Program-made: the position numbers and the translations under genes
Assembly (NCBI RefSeq): GCF_007558815.1
Contig: NZ_VLTJ01000004.1
Location: 62,001-126,000 of the forward strand
Direction of reading: 5' to 3'
Length of the DNA: 64,000 bases
Source: Verticiella sediminum
GTDB lineage: Bacteria; Pseudomonadota; Gammaproteobacteria; Burkholderiales; Burkholderiaceae_B
The notes under the pieces: generated by a model
Database searches by the model: none
What the model was told of the DNA's origin: nothing
The model's input: the letters and a program-made list of their open reading frames with translations, nothing else
In this document: positions 20,445 to 28,517 of the stretch, piece after piece
How the letters are laid out: every line of letters starts with the position of its first letter
How positions within the stretch are numbered: position 1 is the stretch's first letter

Positions 20445-21242
20445 TCAGCGGGCCGCCGGCCATTGGAAAAGGGCGGGTTCGCGGGCCAGGAAGCGGCGTA
20501 CCGCCTCGCGATGGCCGGCGCTGGTATAGGCGGTGCCCTGAGCGGTGGCCTCGTATTCGAGCAGGCCGGGCAGGGTGCTGCCCAGCGACTGCGCCAGGCC
20601 GCAGCGCGTGAGCGCGATGGCGGCCGGCGAGGCGCTGGCCAGGGCCGCGCCCATGGCCTGGACGCGCGCTGCGATCTCAGGCGCCGGCACCACCTCGGTC
20701 ACCAGCCCCCAGTCGAGCGCGGTGGCGGCGTCGAGTTCGCGGGTGGTGAGCATCAACTGGCGCGCGCGCGCCAGCCCCACGAGGCGCGGCAGCGTGTACA
20801 GCGCCCCGCAGTCGGGCACCAGGCCCACGCGCAGGAAGGACATGCAAAAGCGCGCCGCCGGCGTTGCGATGATGAGATCGGCGAGCAGGGCAATGCTGAA
20901 GCCTGCGCCGTAGGCCGAACCGTCGACCGCGGCGATGATCGGCTTTTCGCTGCGCTCGAGCCGCTCGACGAGCGGGGCGGCCGCGCGCATGCGGCTGCGG
21001 CCCGCGGCCGCGTCCGGAACGGCGTCGGGGGTCATGCTGCTGATGTCGCCGCCCGCGCAGAAATGCCCGCCGCGGCCGGTGAGCACCAATGCGCGCACGG
21101 CGTCGTCGTCCATGGCGGCGTCGATGGCCTGCAGCAGCTCCTTGCGCATGACGCCATCCAGGGCGTTGCGCTTGTGCGGGCGGTTCAGGGCGATGGTGGC
21201 GACGCCCTGGGCGACGGCGTATTCGATGGTCTGGAAGGTCAT
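20445..21242 (-). CDS. Enoyl-CoA hydratase/isomerase family protein, isomerase-like
   Basis: This 265-residue crotonase-fold protein has VATIALNRPHKRNALDG and FCAGGDISSM. Both glutamates of true enoyl-CoA hydratases are absent; the segments read GAGFSIALLAD and FCMSFLRVGLVPDCG. The GLVPDCGALYTLPRLVG segment is typical of the PaaG/enoyl-CoA isomerase branch, where an Asp serves as catalyst. It is the second gene of the operon, 37 bases after the CoA-transferase stop. A second, different crotonase follows it, so the substrate probably needs both an isomerisation and a hydration or similar step. Confidence 0.86.
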   Translation of the reverse strand: MTFQTIEYAVAQGVATIALNRPHKRNALDGVMRKELLQAIDAAMDDDAVRALVLTGRGGHFCAGGDISSMTPDAVPDAAAGRSRMRAAAPLVERLERSEKPIIAAVDGSAYGAGFSIALLADLIIATPAARFCMSFLRVGLVPDCGALYTLPRLVGLARARQLMLTTRELDAATALDWGLVTEVVPAPEIAARVQAMGAALASASPAAIALTRCGLAQSLGSTLPGLLEYEATAQGTAYTSAGHREAVRRFLAREPALFQWPAAR

Positions 21243-21279
21243 GGCGCGCTGGCGGGAGAGTCAGGGTCGATTGACAGGC

Positions 21280-22482
21280 CTAGTCGGGCGAGCGGCTGGC
21301 GCCGCAGGAGAACAGCTCGGCAATCGCCTCGTCGTCGTAGCCGGCCTCGGCGAGCAGCTCGCGGCTGTGTTCGCCCAGGCGGGGCGCAGGCTTCATGTCG
21401 GGCGGTGGCGTGCCGTGCCATTCGCTCGGTACCGCCATGGTGCGGATGCGGCCCACGCTCGGGTGTTCCGCCTCGCCGAAGAAACCGATGTCGGCCAGGT
21501 GCGGATCGTCGAGCAGGCTGTCGAAGGTGTGCATGGGGAACACCGGAATGTCGGCCTCCTTCAGCAGTTCGCGCCATTCGGCCGTGGTGCGCTCGCGCAG
21601 CGCCTCGGCGGCCATGCCGTAGAGCTCGGTGATGTGCGCGGTGCGCGTGGTGATGTTGGCAAAGCGGGGGTCGGTATCGAACAGCTCGGCCTTGCCGATC
21701 ACGCGCAGGAAGGTCTTCCAGTGGGCATCGGTGTAGATCAGGCAGCAAACGTAGCCGTCCTGCGTCTGGTAGGGCCGGCGTTCGGGCGAGAGCAGGCGCG
21801 GATAGCCGTAGCCCGCGCGCGGCGGAACGAACGTATGTCCGTACAGATGGTCGCCCATGATGTAGGGCACCATGGTCTCGAACATCGGCACGTCCACGCG
21901 CTGGCCCCGCCCGGTGCGTTCCCGCGCATACAGGGCGGCGCAGATCACGCCGAAGGCGTACAGGCCGACCGAACGGTCGGCGATGGTGATCGGCAGGTAG
22001 CGCGGAATGTCGCCGCTGCCCTCGGCCACCGCCTGCGGCAGCGCGCAGGCCGCCTGGATGAGGTCGTCGAACGCCGCCTCCGGGGCGTAGCGGCCGCGCT
22101 GCGAGAAGCCGAACATGCCGGCGTAGACGATGCCCGGGTTGACGGCGGCGACGTCCTCGTAGGCCAGACCGAGCCGCTGCATGGCGGCCGGGCGCACGTT
22201 GTAGGTGAGCACGTCGGCGGTTTCGGCGAGCCTGAGCAGGGCGGCGCGGCCCGCGGGCTGCTTGAGGTCGAGCACGATGCTGCGCTTGTTGCGGTTCAGG
22301 CCCAGAAAGAGCGGCCCCATCCGCTGGTCCCCGTTGGGGCCGATGCCGCGCACCACGTCGCCCTCGGGCGATTCGACCTTGATGACGTCCGCGCCCAGGT
22401 CGCCCAGCATCTGCGTGGCCGACGGCCCCATGAAGACATTGGTGATGTCGAGCACGCGCACGCCTTCGAGCGCTCCTGCCAT
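21280..22482 (-). CDS. CaiB/BaiF-family (class III) CoA-transferase
   Basis: This 400-residue class III CoA-transferase moves CoA between an acyl-CoA donor and a free acid, usually the activation step of a catabolic pathway. The N-terminal signature GVRVLDITNVFMGPSATQML, then GADVIKVESPEGD, is clear. The catalytic Asp can be placed in TIADRSVGLYAFG. The start MAGALEGVRVL was chosen over an upstream in-frame ATG at 22539, because the palindrome at 22509-22534 lies between them. It is the first gene of a five-gene operon that ends in a Bug receptor. Confidence 0.92.
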   Translation of the reverse strand: MAGALEGVRVLDITNVFMGPSATQMLGDLGADVIKVESPEGDVVRGIGPNGDQRMGPLFLGLNRNKRSIVLDLKQPAGRAALLRLAETADVLTYNVRPAAMQRLGLAYEDVAAVNPGIVYAGMFGFSQRGRYAPEAAFDDLIQAACALPQAVAEGSGDIPRYLPITIADRSVGLYAFGVICAALYARERTGRGQRVDVPMFETMVPYIMGDHLYGHTFVPPRAGYGYPRLLSPERRPYQTQDGYVCCLIYTDAHWKTFLRVIGKAELFDTDPRFANITTRTAHITELYGMAAEALRERTTAEWRELLKEADIPVFPMHTFDSLLDDPHLADIGFFGEAEHPSVGRIRTMAVPSEWHGTPPPDMKPAPRLGEHSRELLAEAGYDDEAIAELFSCGASRSPD

Positions 22483-22508
22483 GATGCGTCCTTTGGTCTG
22501 GCTGTATT

Positions 22509-22534
22509 GATTGAACCCATTATTGGGTTTAATC
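22509..22534. promoter_or_regulatory. Near-perfect inverted repeat upstream of the CoA-transferase operon
   Basis: GATTGAACCCA-TTAT-TGGGTTTAATC has 11-base arms with one mismatch and a 4-base spacer. It lies 27 bases upstream of the CoA-transferase start and in the divergent gap before the RAYT-like gene. It is A+T-rich within a high-G+C setting, as expected for a promoter or operator. The operon's own GntR protein is the likely ligand. Confidence 0.55.
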
Positions 22535-22667
22535 GGCACGGCAGCTATCCGTGTTTACCCGGCCGCCCGCGCCGCCACGAGGCCGGGCTGCAGCATTGGC
22601 CGTGCAAGACCGGCCGGCGGCCGTTCGGCACGCTGTGCTATACATCCGGGTTCGCATTGAGATTGCC

Positions 22668-23342
22668 ATGGCCCGCCTGCCCCGTCTTTACGGTCCCGAC
22701 ACCCCGCATCTGCTGCAGGCCCGCCTGCTCCCGCCCGAACCCTCCCAACCGCTGCGCGTGCTCGACGACTGGCAGTCCTGGGTCGCGCTCGAGGCGGAAC
22801 GCCACGGCGCCGCCGTCCATGGCTGGGCGCTGACGCCCGAGGAAATCCTGCTGCTCGCGACGCCTTCGGACGCGGATTGCCTGCGCGCGCTGATGCAGGG
22901 CCTGGGCCGGCGCATCGCGGCCCAGCGCGGCGGCGGCAAGGTCTTTGCCGCCCGCTATCATTCGGCCCTGGTCGAACCGGGAGCATGGGTGCTGCCCAGC
23001 CTGGTCTGGCTGGAAAACCTGCCCGTGCGCCATCACCATGCGCCCGATGCCGAGCATTGGCGCTGGTCGTCGGCCCATGCCCACACGGGGGCGGGCTCGC
23101 CCGGCTGGCTCACCGTGCACGCGGACTACTGGGCCTGCGGCAATACCCCGTTCGAGCGCCAGGCGCACTATCGCCGCTTGCTGCACGAGGGCCTGGGCAG
23201 CCCGGCCCAGCTACGCATCGCGCAGGCGGTGCGCGGCCAATGGGCGCTGGGTGGCCCGGCCTTCGTCGCGCGCATGGAGGAGGCCGCGAGCCGCCGCGTG
23301 CGCCCGCGCCCGCGCGGGCGTCCCCGCAAGTCGGCGGCCTGA
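22668..23342 (+). CDS. RAYT-like (REP-associated tyrosine transposase) relative lacking catalytic residues
   Basis: This 224-residue protein keeps the frame of REP-associated IS200-like transposases. It has the MARLPRLYGPDTPHLLQ start, a helical LRALMQGLGRR segment, ARYHSALVEPGAWVLPSLVW, WRWSSAHAH and a C-terminal basic RGRPRK tail. The HUH metal site (usually NHVHLL) reads TPEEILLL, with E59-I60-L61 in place of H-V-H. The catalytic Tyr of GRRYV is I83 (GRRIA). It therefore should not cut DNA, yet the frame is open and complete. A domesticated DNA-binding role is possible. The family assignment rests on recalled motif order, not on a search. Confidence 0.72.
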   Translation: MARLPRLYGPDTPHLLQARLLPPEPSQPLRVLDDWQSWVALEAERHGAAVHGWALTPEEILLLATPSDADCLRALMQGLGRRIAAQRGGGKVFAARYHSALVEPGAWVLPSLVWLENLPVRHHHAPDAEHWRWSSAHAHTGAGSPGWLTVHADYWACGNTPFERQAHYRRLLHEGLGSPAQLRIAQAVRGQWALGGPAFVARMEEAASRRVRPRPRGRPRKSAA

Positions 23343-23438
23343 ACGCCCGGCCGCTCAGGCCAGGCCCGCGTTGCGCCGGCGCAGCGCGGCATCACCCAGC
23401 GCGCACCCCATCGGCGGGCACCGGGGCGCGTCGCCGCC

Positions 23439-24596
23439 TCAATCGAAGCCGCGCGCCACGATCTCTTTCATGATTTCGTTCGAGCCGCCGTAGATCTTGC
23501 TCACCCGGGCGTTCGCATACATGCGCGCAATCGGATATTCCAGCATGTAGCCGTAGCCGCCGTGCAGTTGCAGGCATTCATCGATGACTTCGCAGTTGGC
23601 CTGCGTGGTCCACCACTTGGCCATGGCGGCCTGCTCGGACGAAAGCTCGCCCTTCAACTGCAGCACCATGCACTCGTCCACGAAGCTGCGCGCGATCGTC
23701 GCCTTGGTGGCGCATTCGGCCATCTTGAAGCGCGTGTTCTGCATCTGCCAGAGCGGCTGGCCGAAGACGTCGCGCTTTTGCGTGTATTCCACGGTGAGCT
23801 GGACCGCGCGCGCCATGCTGGCCGCCGCGCCGAGGGCAATGATGAGCCGCTCCTGGGGCAACTGCTGCATGAGCTGGTACATGCCCTGGCCCGCCACGCC
23901 GCCGAGCAGATTCTCGGCCGGCACGCGGACTTCGTCGAAGAAGAGTTCGGCCGTGTCCTGGCCCTTCTGGCCGATCTTCTCGAGCAGGCGGCCGCGGCGA
24001 AAGCCCTCGGCCTGGGCGGTCTCGAGCACGAGGATCGAAATGCCCTTGGCGCCCGCGTCGGGATCGGTCTTGGCGACCACGAAGACCAGGTCGGCGAGCA
24101 GCCCGTTGGTGATGAAGGTCTTGGCGCCGTCCAGTACGTAGTGTTCGCCCATGCGGCGCGCCCGGGTGCGGATGCCGCGCAGGTTGGAGCCCGCGCCCGG
24201 CTCGGACATGGCGATGGCGGCGACCAGCTCGCCCGTGGCCATGCGCGGCAGCCAGCGCTGCTTCTGTTCCTCGGTGCCGTAGCGCAGCAGATAGTGCGCG
24301 ACGATGCCGCTGTGCACCCCGTTGCCGAAGCCGCTGACCAGGGCATCGGCCAGTTCGAGCGTGATGACCGCCTCGTGCGCGAAGTTGCCACCGCCGCCGC
24401 CATAGGCCTCGGGAATGCTGGCGCAAAGCAGGCCGATCTCGCCCGCCTTGCGCCACATCTCGCGGTCGATGTGGCCCTGCTCGGCCCAGCGGGCCTCGTT
24501 GGGCACGAATTCCCGGTCGATGAAGCGGCGGATGGCGTCGCGAAAGGCGACGAGTTCGTCGTCCATCCAGGGCGCGCGCTGTGCCGGCTGTTCCAT
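23439..24596 (-). CDS. Acyl-CoA dehydrogenase
   Basis: This 385-residue FAD-dependent acyl-CoA dehydrogenase has MSEPGAGSNLRGIRTRARR (FAD/substrate loop) and DGAKTFITNGLLADL. The C-terminus reads LQLHGGYGYMLEYPIARMYA, then SKIYGGSNEIMKEIVARGFD, as in long-chain and isovaleryl-type enzymes. It is the last gene of a sulfatase, Bug receptor, dehydrogenase array on the minus strand and is convergent with the RAYT-like gene. The chain-length preference is not clear from the sequence. Confidence 0.92.
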   Translation of the reverse strand: MEQPAQRAPWMDDELVAFRDAIRRFIDREFVPNEARWAEQGHIDREMWRKAGEIGLLCASIPEAYGGGGGNFAHEAVITLELADALVSGFGNGVHSGIVAHYLLRYGTEEQKQRWLPRMATGELVAAIAMSEPGAGSNLRGIRTRARRMGEHYVLDGAKTFITNGLLADLVFVVAKTDPDAGAKGISILVLETAQAEGFRRGRLLEKIGQKGQDTAELFFDEVRVPAENLLGGVAGQGMYQLMQQLPQERLIIALGAAASMARAVQLTVEYTQKRDVFGQPLWQMQNTRFKMAECATKATIARSFVDECMVLQLKGELSSEQAAMAKWWTTQANCEVIDECLQLHGGYGYMLEYPIARMYANARVSKIYGGSNEIMKEIVARGFD

Positions 24597-24762
24597 GTGC
24601 TCCTCCGCTGTCGGCGGCAGCCCGCCGGGCGCCGCTCTGGTGTGATCGTGCGCACGAGCCTAAGGCACGGCGGGCGCGCGGACAATGGCCAGGGCGCTCG
24701 CGCCCATGGCCGAAACGGTCAGGTGCATCAAGGATGAGGTCTGTGGGGCAGGGGTAAGCCTT

Positions 24763-25761
24763 TCAGTCCTCGGGCGCGAATCCGGTCGCCTTGACCAGAC
24801 CGGCCCAGCGCTGGCGGCTGTCGGCGACCGCCTGGGCGAACGGCTCTCCGGTCTGGCCGGACACGTCGTAGCCGGTGTCTTCCAGGCGCTTGATGACCAC
24901 GGGGTCACGGTGCACGGCCACCAGGGCCTGTTCCAGGCGTTCGCGGGTGTCGGCCGGAATCCGCGCCGGCGCCATCACGCCGAACCAGACTGTGGTCTGC
25001 AGCTCGGGCATACCGAGTTCGTCCAGTGTGGGCGTATCCGGCAGGAAGCGCGAGCGCTGTGCGCTGGTGGTGGCGATCGCGTTCAGCTTGCCGTCCTGGA
25101 TCAGCGGCAGGCTGGTCTGTATCTGCGTGAAGCCGACCAGCGCGTGGCCGCCGACCATGTCCGCCACCTGCGGTGCCGAACCGCGGTAGGGCACGTGCAC
25201 CATGTCGAGCTGGTTGCTCTCGCTCAGTTGGTAGCCGAGGAACTGGGAGGGCGTGCCCGGGCTGAACGAGGCATAGCCGGTGCCCGGATGCGCGCGCGCC
25301 CAGCCGATCAGCTCCTGCAGGGATCGCGCGGGTACGCTGGGATGGGTGGCGAGCACGAGCGGCGCCTCGACACCCTTGATGATGGGCACGAAGTCCTCGG
25401 CCTTCCAGGGCATCTGCTTGAAGGCCACCGGGTTGATTTCGACCATGGCCTGGGTACCGATCCACAGCGTGTTGCCGTCGGCCGGCTGCTGGATCACGTA
25501 TTGCGCGGCGATGTTGCCGTTGGCGCCCGACTTGTTCTCGACCAGCACGGTCTGGCCGATCTCGCGCGAGAGCGCTTCGGCAACGACGCGGGCATAGGTG
25601 TCCACGGCGCCGCCGGCGGCGGTGCCGACCACCAGCCTGACCGGCTGGCTGGCGAACTCGGCGGCGTGCGCGGCCGGTGCGAGGGCCAGGGCACAGAGCG
25701 CGCCGAGTACGATGCGGCGCATGCCCGGGCGGCAGGCGGTCTGGCGAAAAGCTTGGGACAT
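24763..25761 (-). CDS. Tripartite tricarboxylate transporter receptor, Bug/TctC family
   Basis: This is a 332-residue periplasmic receptor. The signal peptide is RRIVLGALCALALAPAAHA, followed by FASQPVRLVVGTAAGGAVDT, VLVENKSGANGNIAAQYV and VHVPYRGSAPQVADMVGGHA. The start MSQAFRQ is preferred to an ATG four codons upstream. It lies between a sulfatase and an acyl-CoA dehydrogenase gene, so a sulfated or carboxylated organic acid is a plausible ligand. No membrane partners are encoded nearby. Confidence 0.93.
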   Translation of the reverse strand: MSQAFRQTACRPGMRRIVLGALCALALAPAAHAAEFASQPVRLVVGTAAGGAVDTYARVVAEALSREIGQTVLVENKSGANGNIAAQYVIQQPADGNTLWIGTQAMVEINPVAFKQMPWKAEDFVPIIKGVEAPLVLATHPSVPARSLQELIGWARAHPGTGYASFSPGTPSQFLGYQLSESNQLDMVHVPYRGSAPQVADMVGGHALVGFTQIQTSLPLIQDGKLNAIATTSAQRSRFLPDTPTLDELGMPELQTTVWFGVMAPARIPADTRERLEQALVAVHRDPVVIKRLEDTGYDVSGQTGEPFAQAVADSRQRWAGLVKATGFAPED

Positions 25762-25831
25762 GGTCTCCTCCATGGCGTGAGCGCAACCGGTCTGGATGCC
25801 GGCTGGCGCGAGTGGATGCCGTCAACAGGCG

Positions 25832-27403
25832 CTAGGCGAGCGCGCTGGCATAGGGGCTGGTTTCGGTGAGGGCAAGCTGTTCGCGCGCCAGCCGCAGGGC
25901 CAGCTCGGCGCGCATCGGGACGCAGGCCGGATCGTCCCAGCGGTTGACGCATTCGTGCGGGTCGGCGCGCAGGTCGTACAGCTCGCCCCAGTCGACACCG
26001 TCGTAGAGGCTCAGACGCCAGTCGGCGGTGCGCAGGGTGCGCATGCGCACGCGGCCGGGCAAGCCGAACATGACGCGCTGGCCTTCCTCTTCGATGAGCA
26101 CGGCATCGCGCCGGGGCGCGTCGCCGTCCCGCCGCACGTGAGGAAGCAGCGAGCGGCCCTGGATGCCGAAGAACGGTTCGACACTGGCGCGCTGCAAGAT
26201 GGTGGGCGCGAGATCGAGCGCCGAGCACAGGGTGTCGGAGCGGCCGGCCGGCGCGGCGGGGTCGGCCCATAGGAAGGGCACCCGCACCACGCTGTCGTAG
26301 TGCAGCGGGCCTTTCCAGAGCAGTTGGTGTTCGCCGAAGTAGTCGCCGTGATCGCTGGTGAACACGACGACGGTGTTCTCGGCCAGGCCGAGCGCCTGCA
26401 GGCTGGCGAGGATGCGGCCGATGGCGTCGTCGATATGGCTGATCGAGCCGTAGTTCAGCGCGATCGCCTCGCGCGCCTCGCGCTCTGTACAGGCGAACAC
26501 CGCGGGCGTGTGCTTGACCGCCTTGCCGGCGTCGCGCTGGGCATGCAGCCAGGCGACGTGGGGCGGCCGCTCTCCGCGATAGTGGAACGACGCCGGCAGC
26601 GCCACCGAGGCGGGGTCGTACATGTCCCAGAATCGCCCCGGCGGCGTGAAGGGGTGGTGCGGATCGGGAAACGAGCACTGGATGAAGAAGGGCTGCGCGC
26701 TGCCCGCGGCCGTGCGCAGCCGCGCCATCGTGCGCTCGGCGATCCAGCTCGTCGTGGAGAGTGCTTCCGGCACGCGCGTGCGCCAGGCCTGGCGCGCCTG
26801 GACCAGCGCGTAGTCGCTCGCCAGCGCAGGGTCCGGCCCGGTGACGGCGGCCACGTCGGGGTGCTCGCGCTCCAGCCAGCGCCGGTAGTGGCCGCCCGCG
26901 GTGTCGCCATGGTCGATGACCAGGTCCACCGCCTCGAAGCCGTAGAAGGGCAGGCGCACCTCGGCAGCCGGGTCGTCGCGCCAGCGCGGTGCCCACTCGT
27001 CGTCGTAGGTGCCGGGCTCGGGCGGCCACGCCTGGCGCGCGGGCCGTTCGTGCGGCGCGGGCCACAAGGCCGGCTTGCCCGTCATGTTCTGCAGGTGCGA
27101 CTTGCCGACCAGGGCGGTGCGATAGCCTGCCTCGCGCAGCACGTCGACGAAGGTGGTGGCCCGGCGAGACAGCGGGATGCCGTTGGAGCGCACGCCATGC
27201 ACCGACGGCATCCGGCCGGTCAGCAGGCTGGCGCGGTTCGGCATGCAGATGGGCGTGGCGACGAAATACCGGTCCGCCACCCAGGCCCGCGCGGCGAGGC
27301 CGTCCAGGTGCGGCGTGCGCACCTCGCGGTTGCCGTAGGCGCCGAGGTGGTCGGCGCGCTGCTGGTCGGTGATGATGAAGAGGAAGTTCGGGCGCTGTGT
27401 CAT
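25832..27403 (-). CDS. Type I sulfatase (formylglycine-dependent)
   Basis: This 523-residue alkaline-phosphatase-superfamily sulfatase hydrolyses sulfate esters. The N-terminus RPNFLFIITDQQRADHLGAY holds metal-binding Asp residues. The formylglycine motif is C53-M-P-N-R57 (PICMPNRASLLTGR), which must be modified by a maturase (FGE or anSME) not encoded here. VVFTSDHGDYFGEHQ gives the second metal Asp-His pair, and VGKSHL carries the active-site Lys and His. No signal peptide is evident, which suggests a cytoplasmic enzyme. In-frame ATGs at 27439 and 27514 are alternatives. It diverges from a LysR gene. Confidence 0.9.
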   Translation of the reverse strand: MTQRPNFLFIITDQQRADHLGAYGNREVRTPHLDGLAARAWVADRYFVATPICMPNRASLLTGRMPSVHGVRSNGIPLSRRATTFVDVLREAGYRTALVGKSHLQNMTGKPALWPAPHERPARQAWPPEPGTYDDEWAPRWRDDPAAEVRLPFYGFEAVDLVIDHGDTAGGHYRRWLEREHPDVAAVTGPDPALASDYALVQARQAWRTRVPEALSTTSWIAERTMARLRTAAGSAQPFFIQCSFPDPHHPFTPPGRFWDMYDPASVALPASFHYRGERPPHVAWLHAQRDAGKAVKHTPAVFACTEREAREAIALNYGSISHIDDAIGRILASLQALGLAENTVVVFTSDHGDYFGEHQLLWKGPLHYDSVVRVPFLWADPAAPAGRSDTLCSALDLAPTILQRASVEPFFGIQGRSLLPHVRRDGDAPRRDAVLIEEEGQRVMFGLPGRVRMRTLRTADWRLSLYDGVDWGELYDLRADPHECVNRWDDPACVPMRAELALRLAREQLALTETSPYASALA

Positions 27404-27520
27404 GGGCGTTCGGCGTTTGGGCGCATCGTCGTCGTCCATCCTCTCGCTTGCCGAAGGGCGGATGTCGATGTGTCCGTGCTGGCTCGGTGCAGTATGCCGC
27501 CGTCGCCCTGTCATTTCTAA

Positions 27521-27541
27521 TGAATAATCACCCTTTATTCA
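27521..27541. promoter_or_regulatory. Inverted repeat in the sulfatase/LysR divergent promoter
   Basis: TGAATAA-TCACCCT-TTATTCA is a perfect 7-7-7 inverted repeat ending 17 bases before the LysR start codon. The layout (T-N11-A type symmetry, A+T-rich arms, divergent promoter) is that of a LysR-family binding site. The operator role is inferred. Confidence 0.55.
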
Positions 27542-27558
27542 TACCCAAGAGGACATGA

Positions 27559-28491
27559 ATGGCCGATCTGCCCGCCTGGCTGCGCCGCCTCTCGCTGCGG
27601 CACCTCGAAATCCTGCTCGCGATCCGGCGCACCGGCAGCCTGAGCCGCGCCGCCGCGGTCATGGCCAGCACTCAACCCGGCCTTTCCAAGTGGCTGCGGG
27701 AGCTGGAGGACGACCTCGGTGCGCCCTTGTTCGAGCGCACCACGCGGCGTCTTGCGCCCACGGCGACGGGCGAGGCGGTGCTGCGCCACGCCGAGCGCGT
27801 GATGGGCGAGGCCGAGCGCACGCGCGCGGAGATCCACGCCCTGCAGCAGGGCGGCCTGGGCTGGGTGCAGTTGGGCGTGCTGCCGGGGCTGGCTCCGGTG
27901 CTGGTGCCGCCGGCCCTGCGCTGGCTGCGCGAGCGCAATCTCGGCATTCACGTGCGCCTGCGCGAGAGCACGCTCGACGTTCTGCTGCCGCAGTTGCGCG
28001 AGCACCGCATGGACCTGCTCGTCGCGCGCCTGGACCGCGTCGCGCGCAATGCGGGCCTGCCGACCCATACGCTGTTCGCCGAGGACGTGGCCGTGCTCGC
28101 CAGCGCGAGCCATCGGCTGCAGGGCCGTGCCCGGCTGCGCTGGTCCGACGTGGCCGCCGAGCCCTGGGTGTTGCCGGTGGCGGGTTCGCCGATGCGCGAC
28201 ACGCTGGACAATGCCTTTGCCCAAGCCGGGCTGGCCACGCCGCCGCCCCTGCTCGAATCGGCTTCGCCGCTCACCAATCGGGTGATGGCGCTCGAAGCAG
28301 GCTGCCTGTTCCTGACGTCGCGCCACATCGCGGGCACGCTGGAGGCCGACGGCGCACTGCGCCGGCTGCCGCTGCGCTTTGCCGGCGTGCCCACCGATGT
28401 CGGCGTGATGTGGGCTTCAACGACGCTGTCGCCGCAGCAGCGCCACGTCGTTGCCGCGCTGGAGGCGGCCGCTGTCTCGCTGCGCGGCTGA
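27559..28491 (+). CDS. LysR-family transcriptional regulator
   Basis: This is a 310-residue LysR regulator. The helix-turn-helix lies at about residues 10-70 (LRHLEILLAIRRTGSLSRAA, STQPGLSKWLRELEDDLGAP, LFERTTRRLAPTATGE). An effector-binding domain follows, containing VQLGVLPGLAPVLVPPALRW. It lies back to back with the sulfatase operon, its probable target. An inverted repeat sits just upstream of its start. Confidence 0.92.
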   Translation: MADLPAWLRRLSLRHLEILLAIRRTGSLSRAAAVMASTQPGLSKWLRELEDDLGAPLFERTTRRLAPTATGEAVLRHAERVMGEAERTRAEIHALQQGGLGWVQLGVLPGLAPVLVPPALRWLRERNLGIHVRLRESTLDVLLPQLREHRMDLLVARLDRVARNAGLPTHTLFAEDVAVLASASHRLQGRARLRWSDVAAEPWVLPVAGSPMRDTLDNAFAQAGLATPPPLLESASPLTNRVMALEAGCLFLTSRHIAGTLEADGALRRLPLRFAGVPTDVGVMWASTTLSPQQRHVVAALEAAAVSLRG

Positions 28492-28517
28492 GCGCCCGGC
28501 CTTGCGTACCCCGGGAA

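Noticed and set aside
22668-23342. An active IS200-type insertion sequence
   Set aside because: The HUH and Tyr residues are missing and I see no subterminal hairpins or target motifs at its ends.
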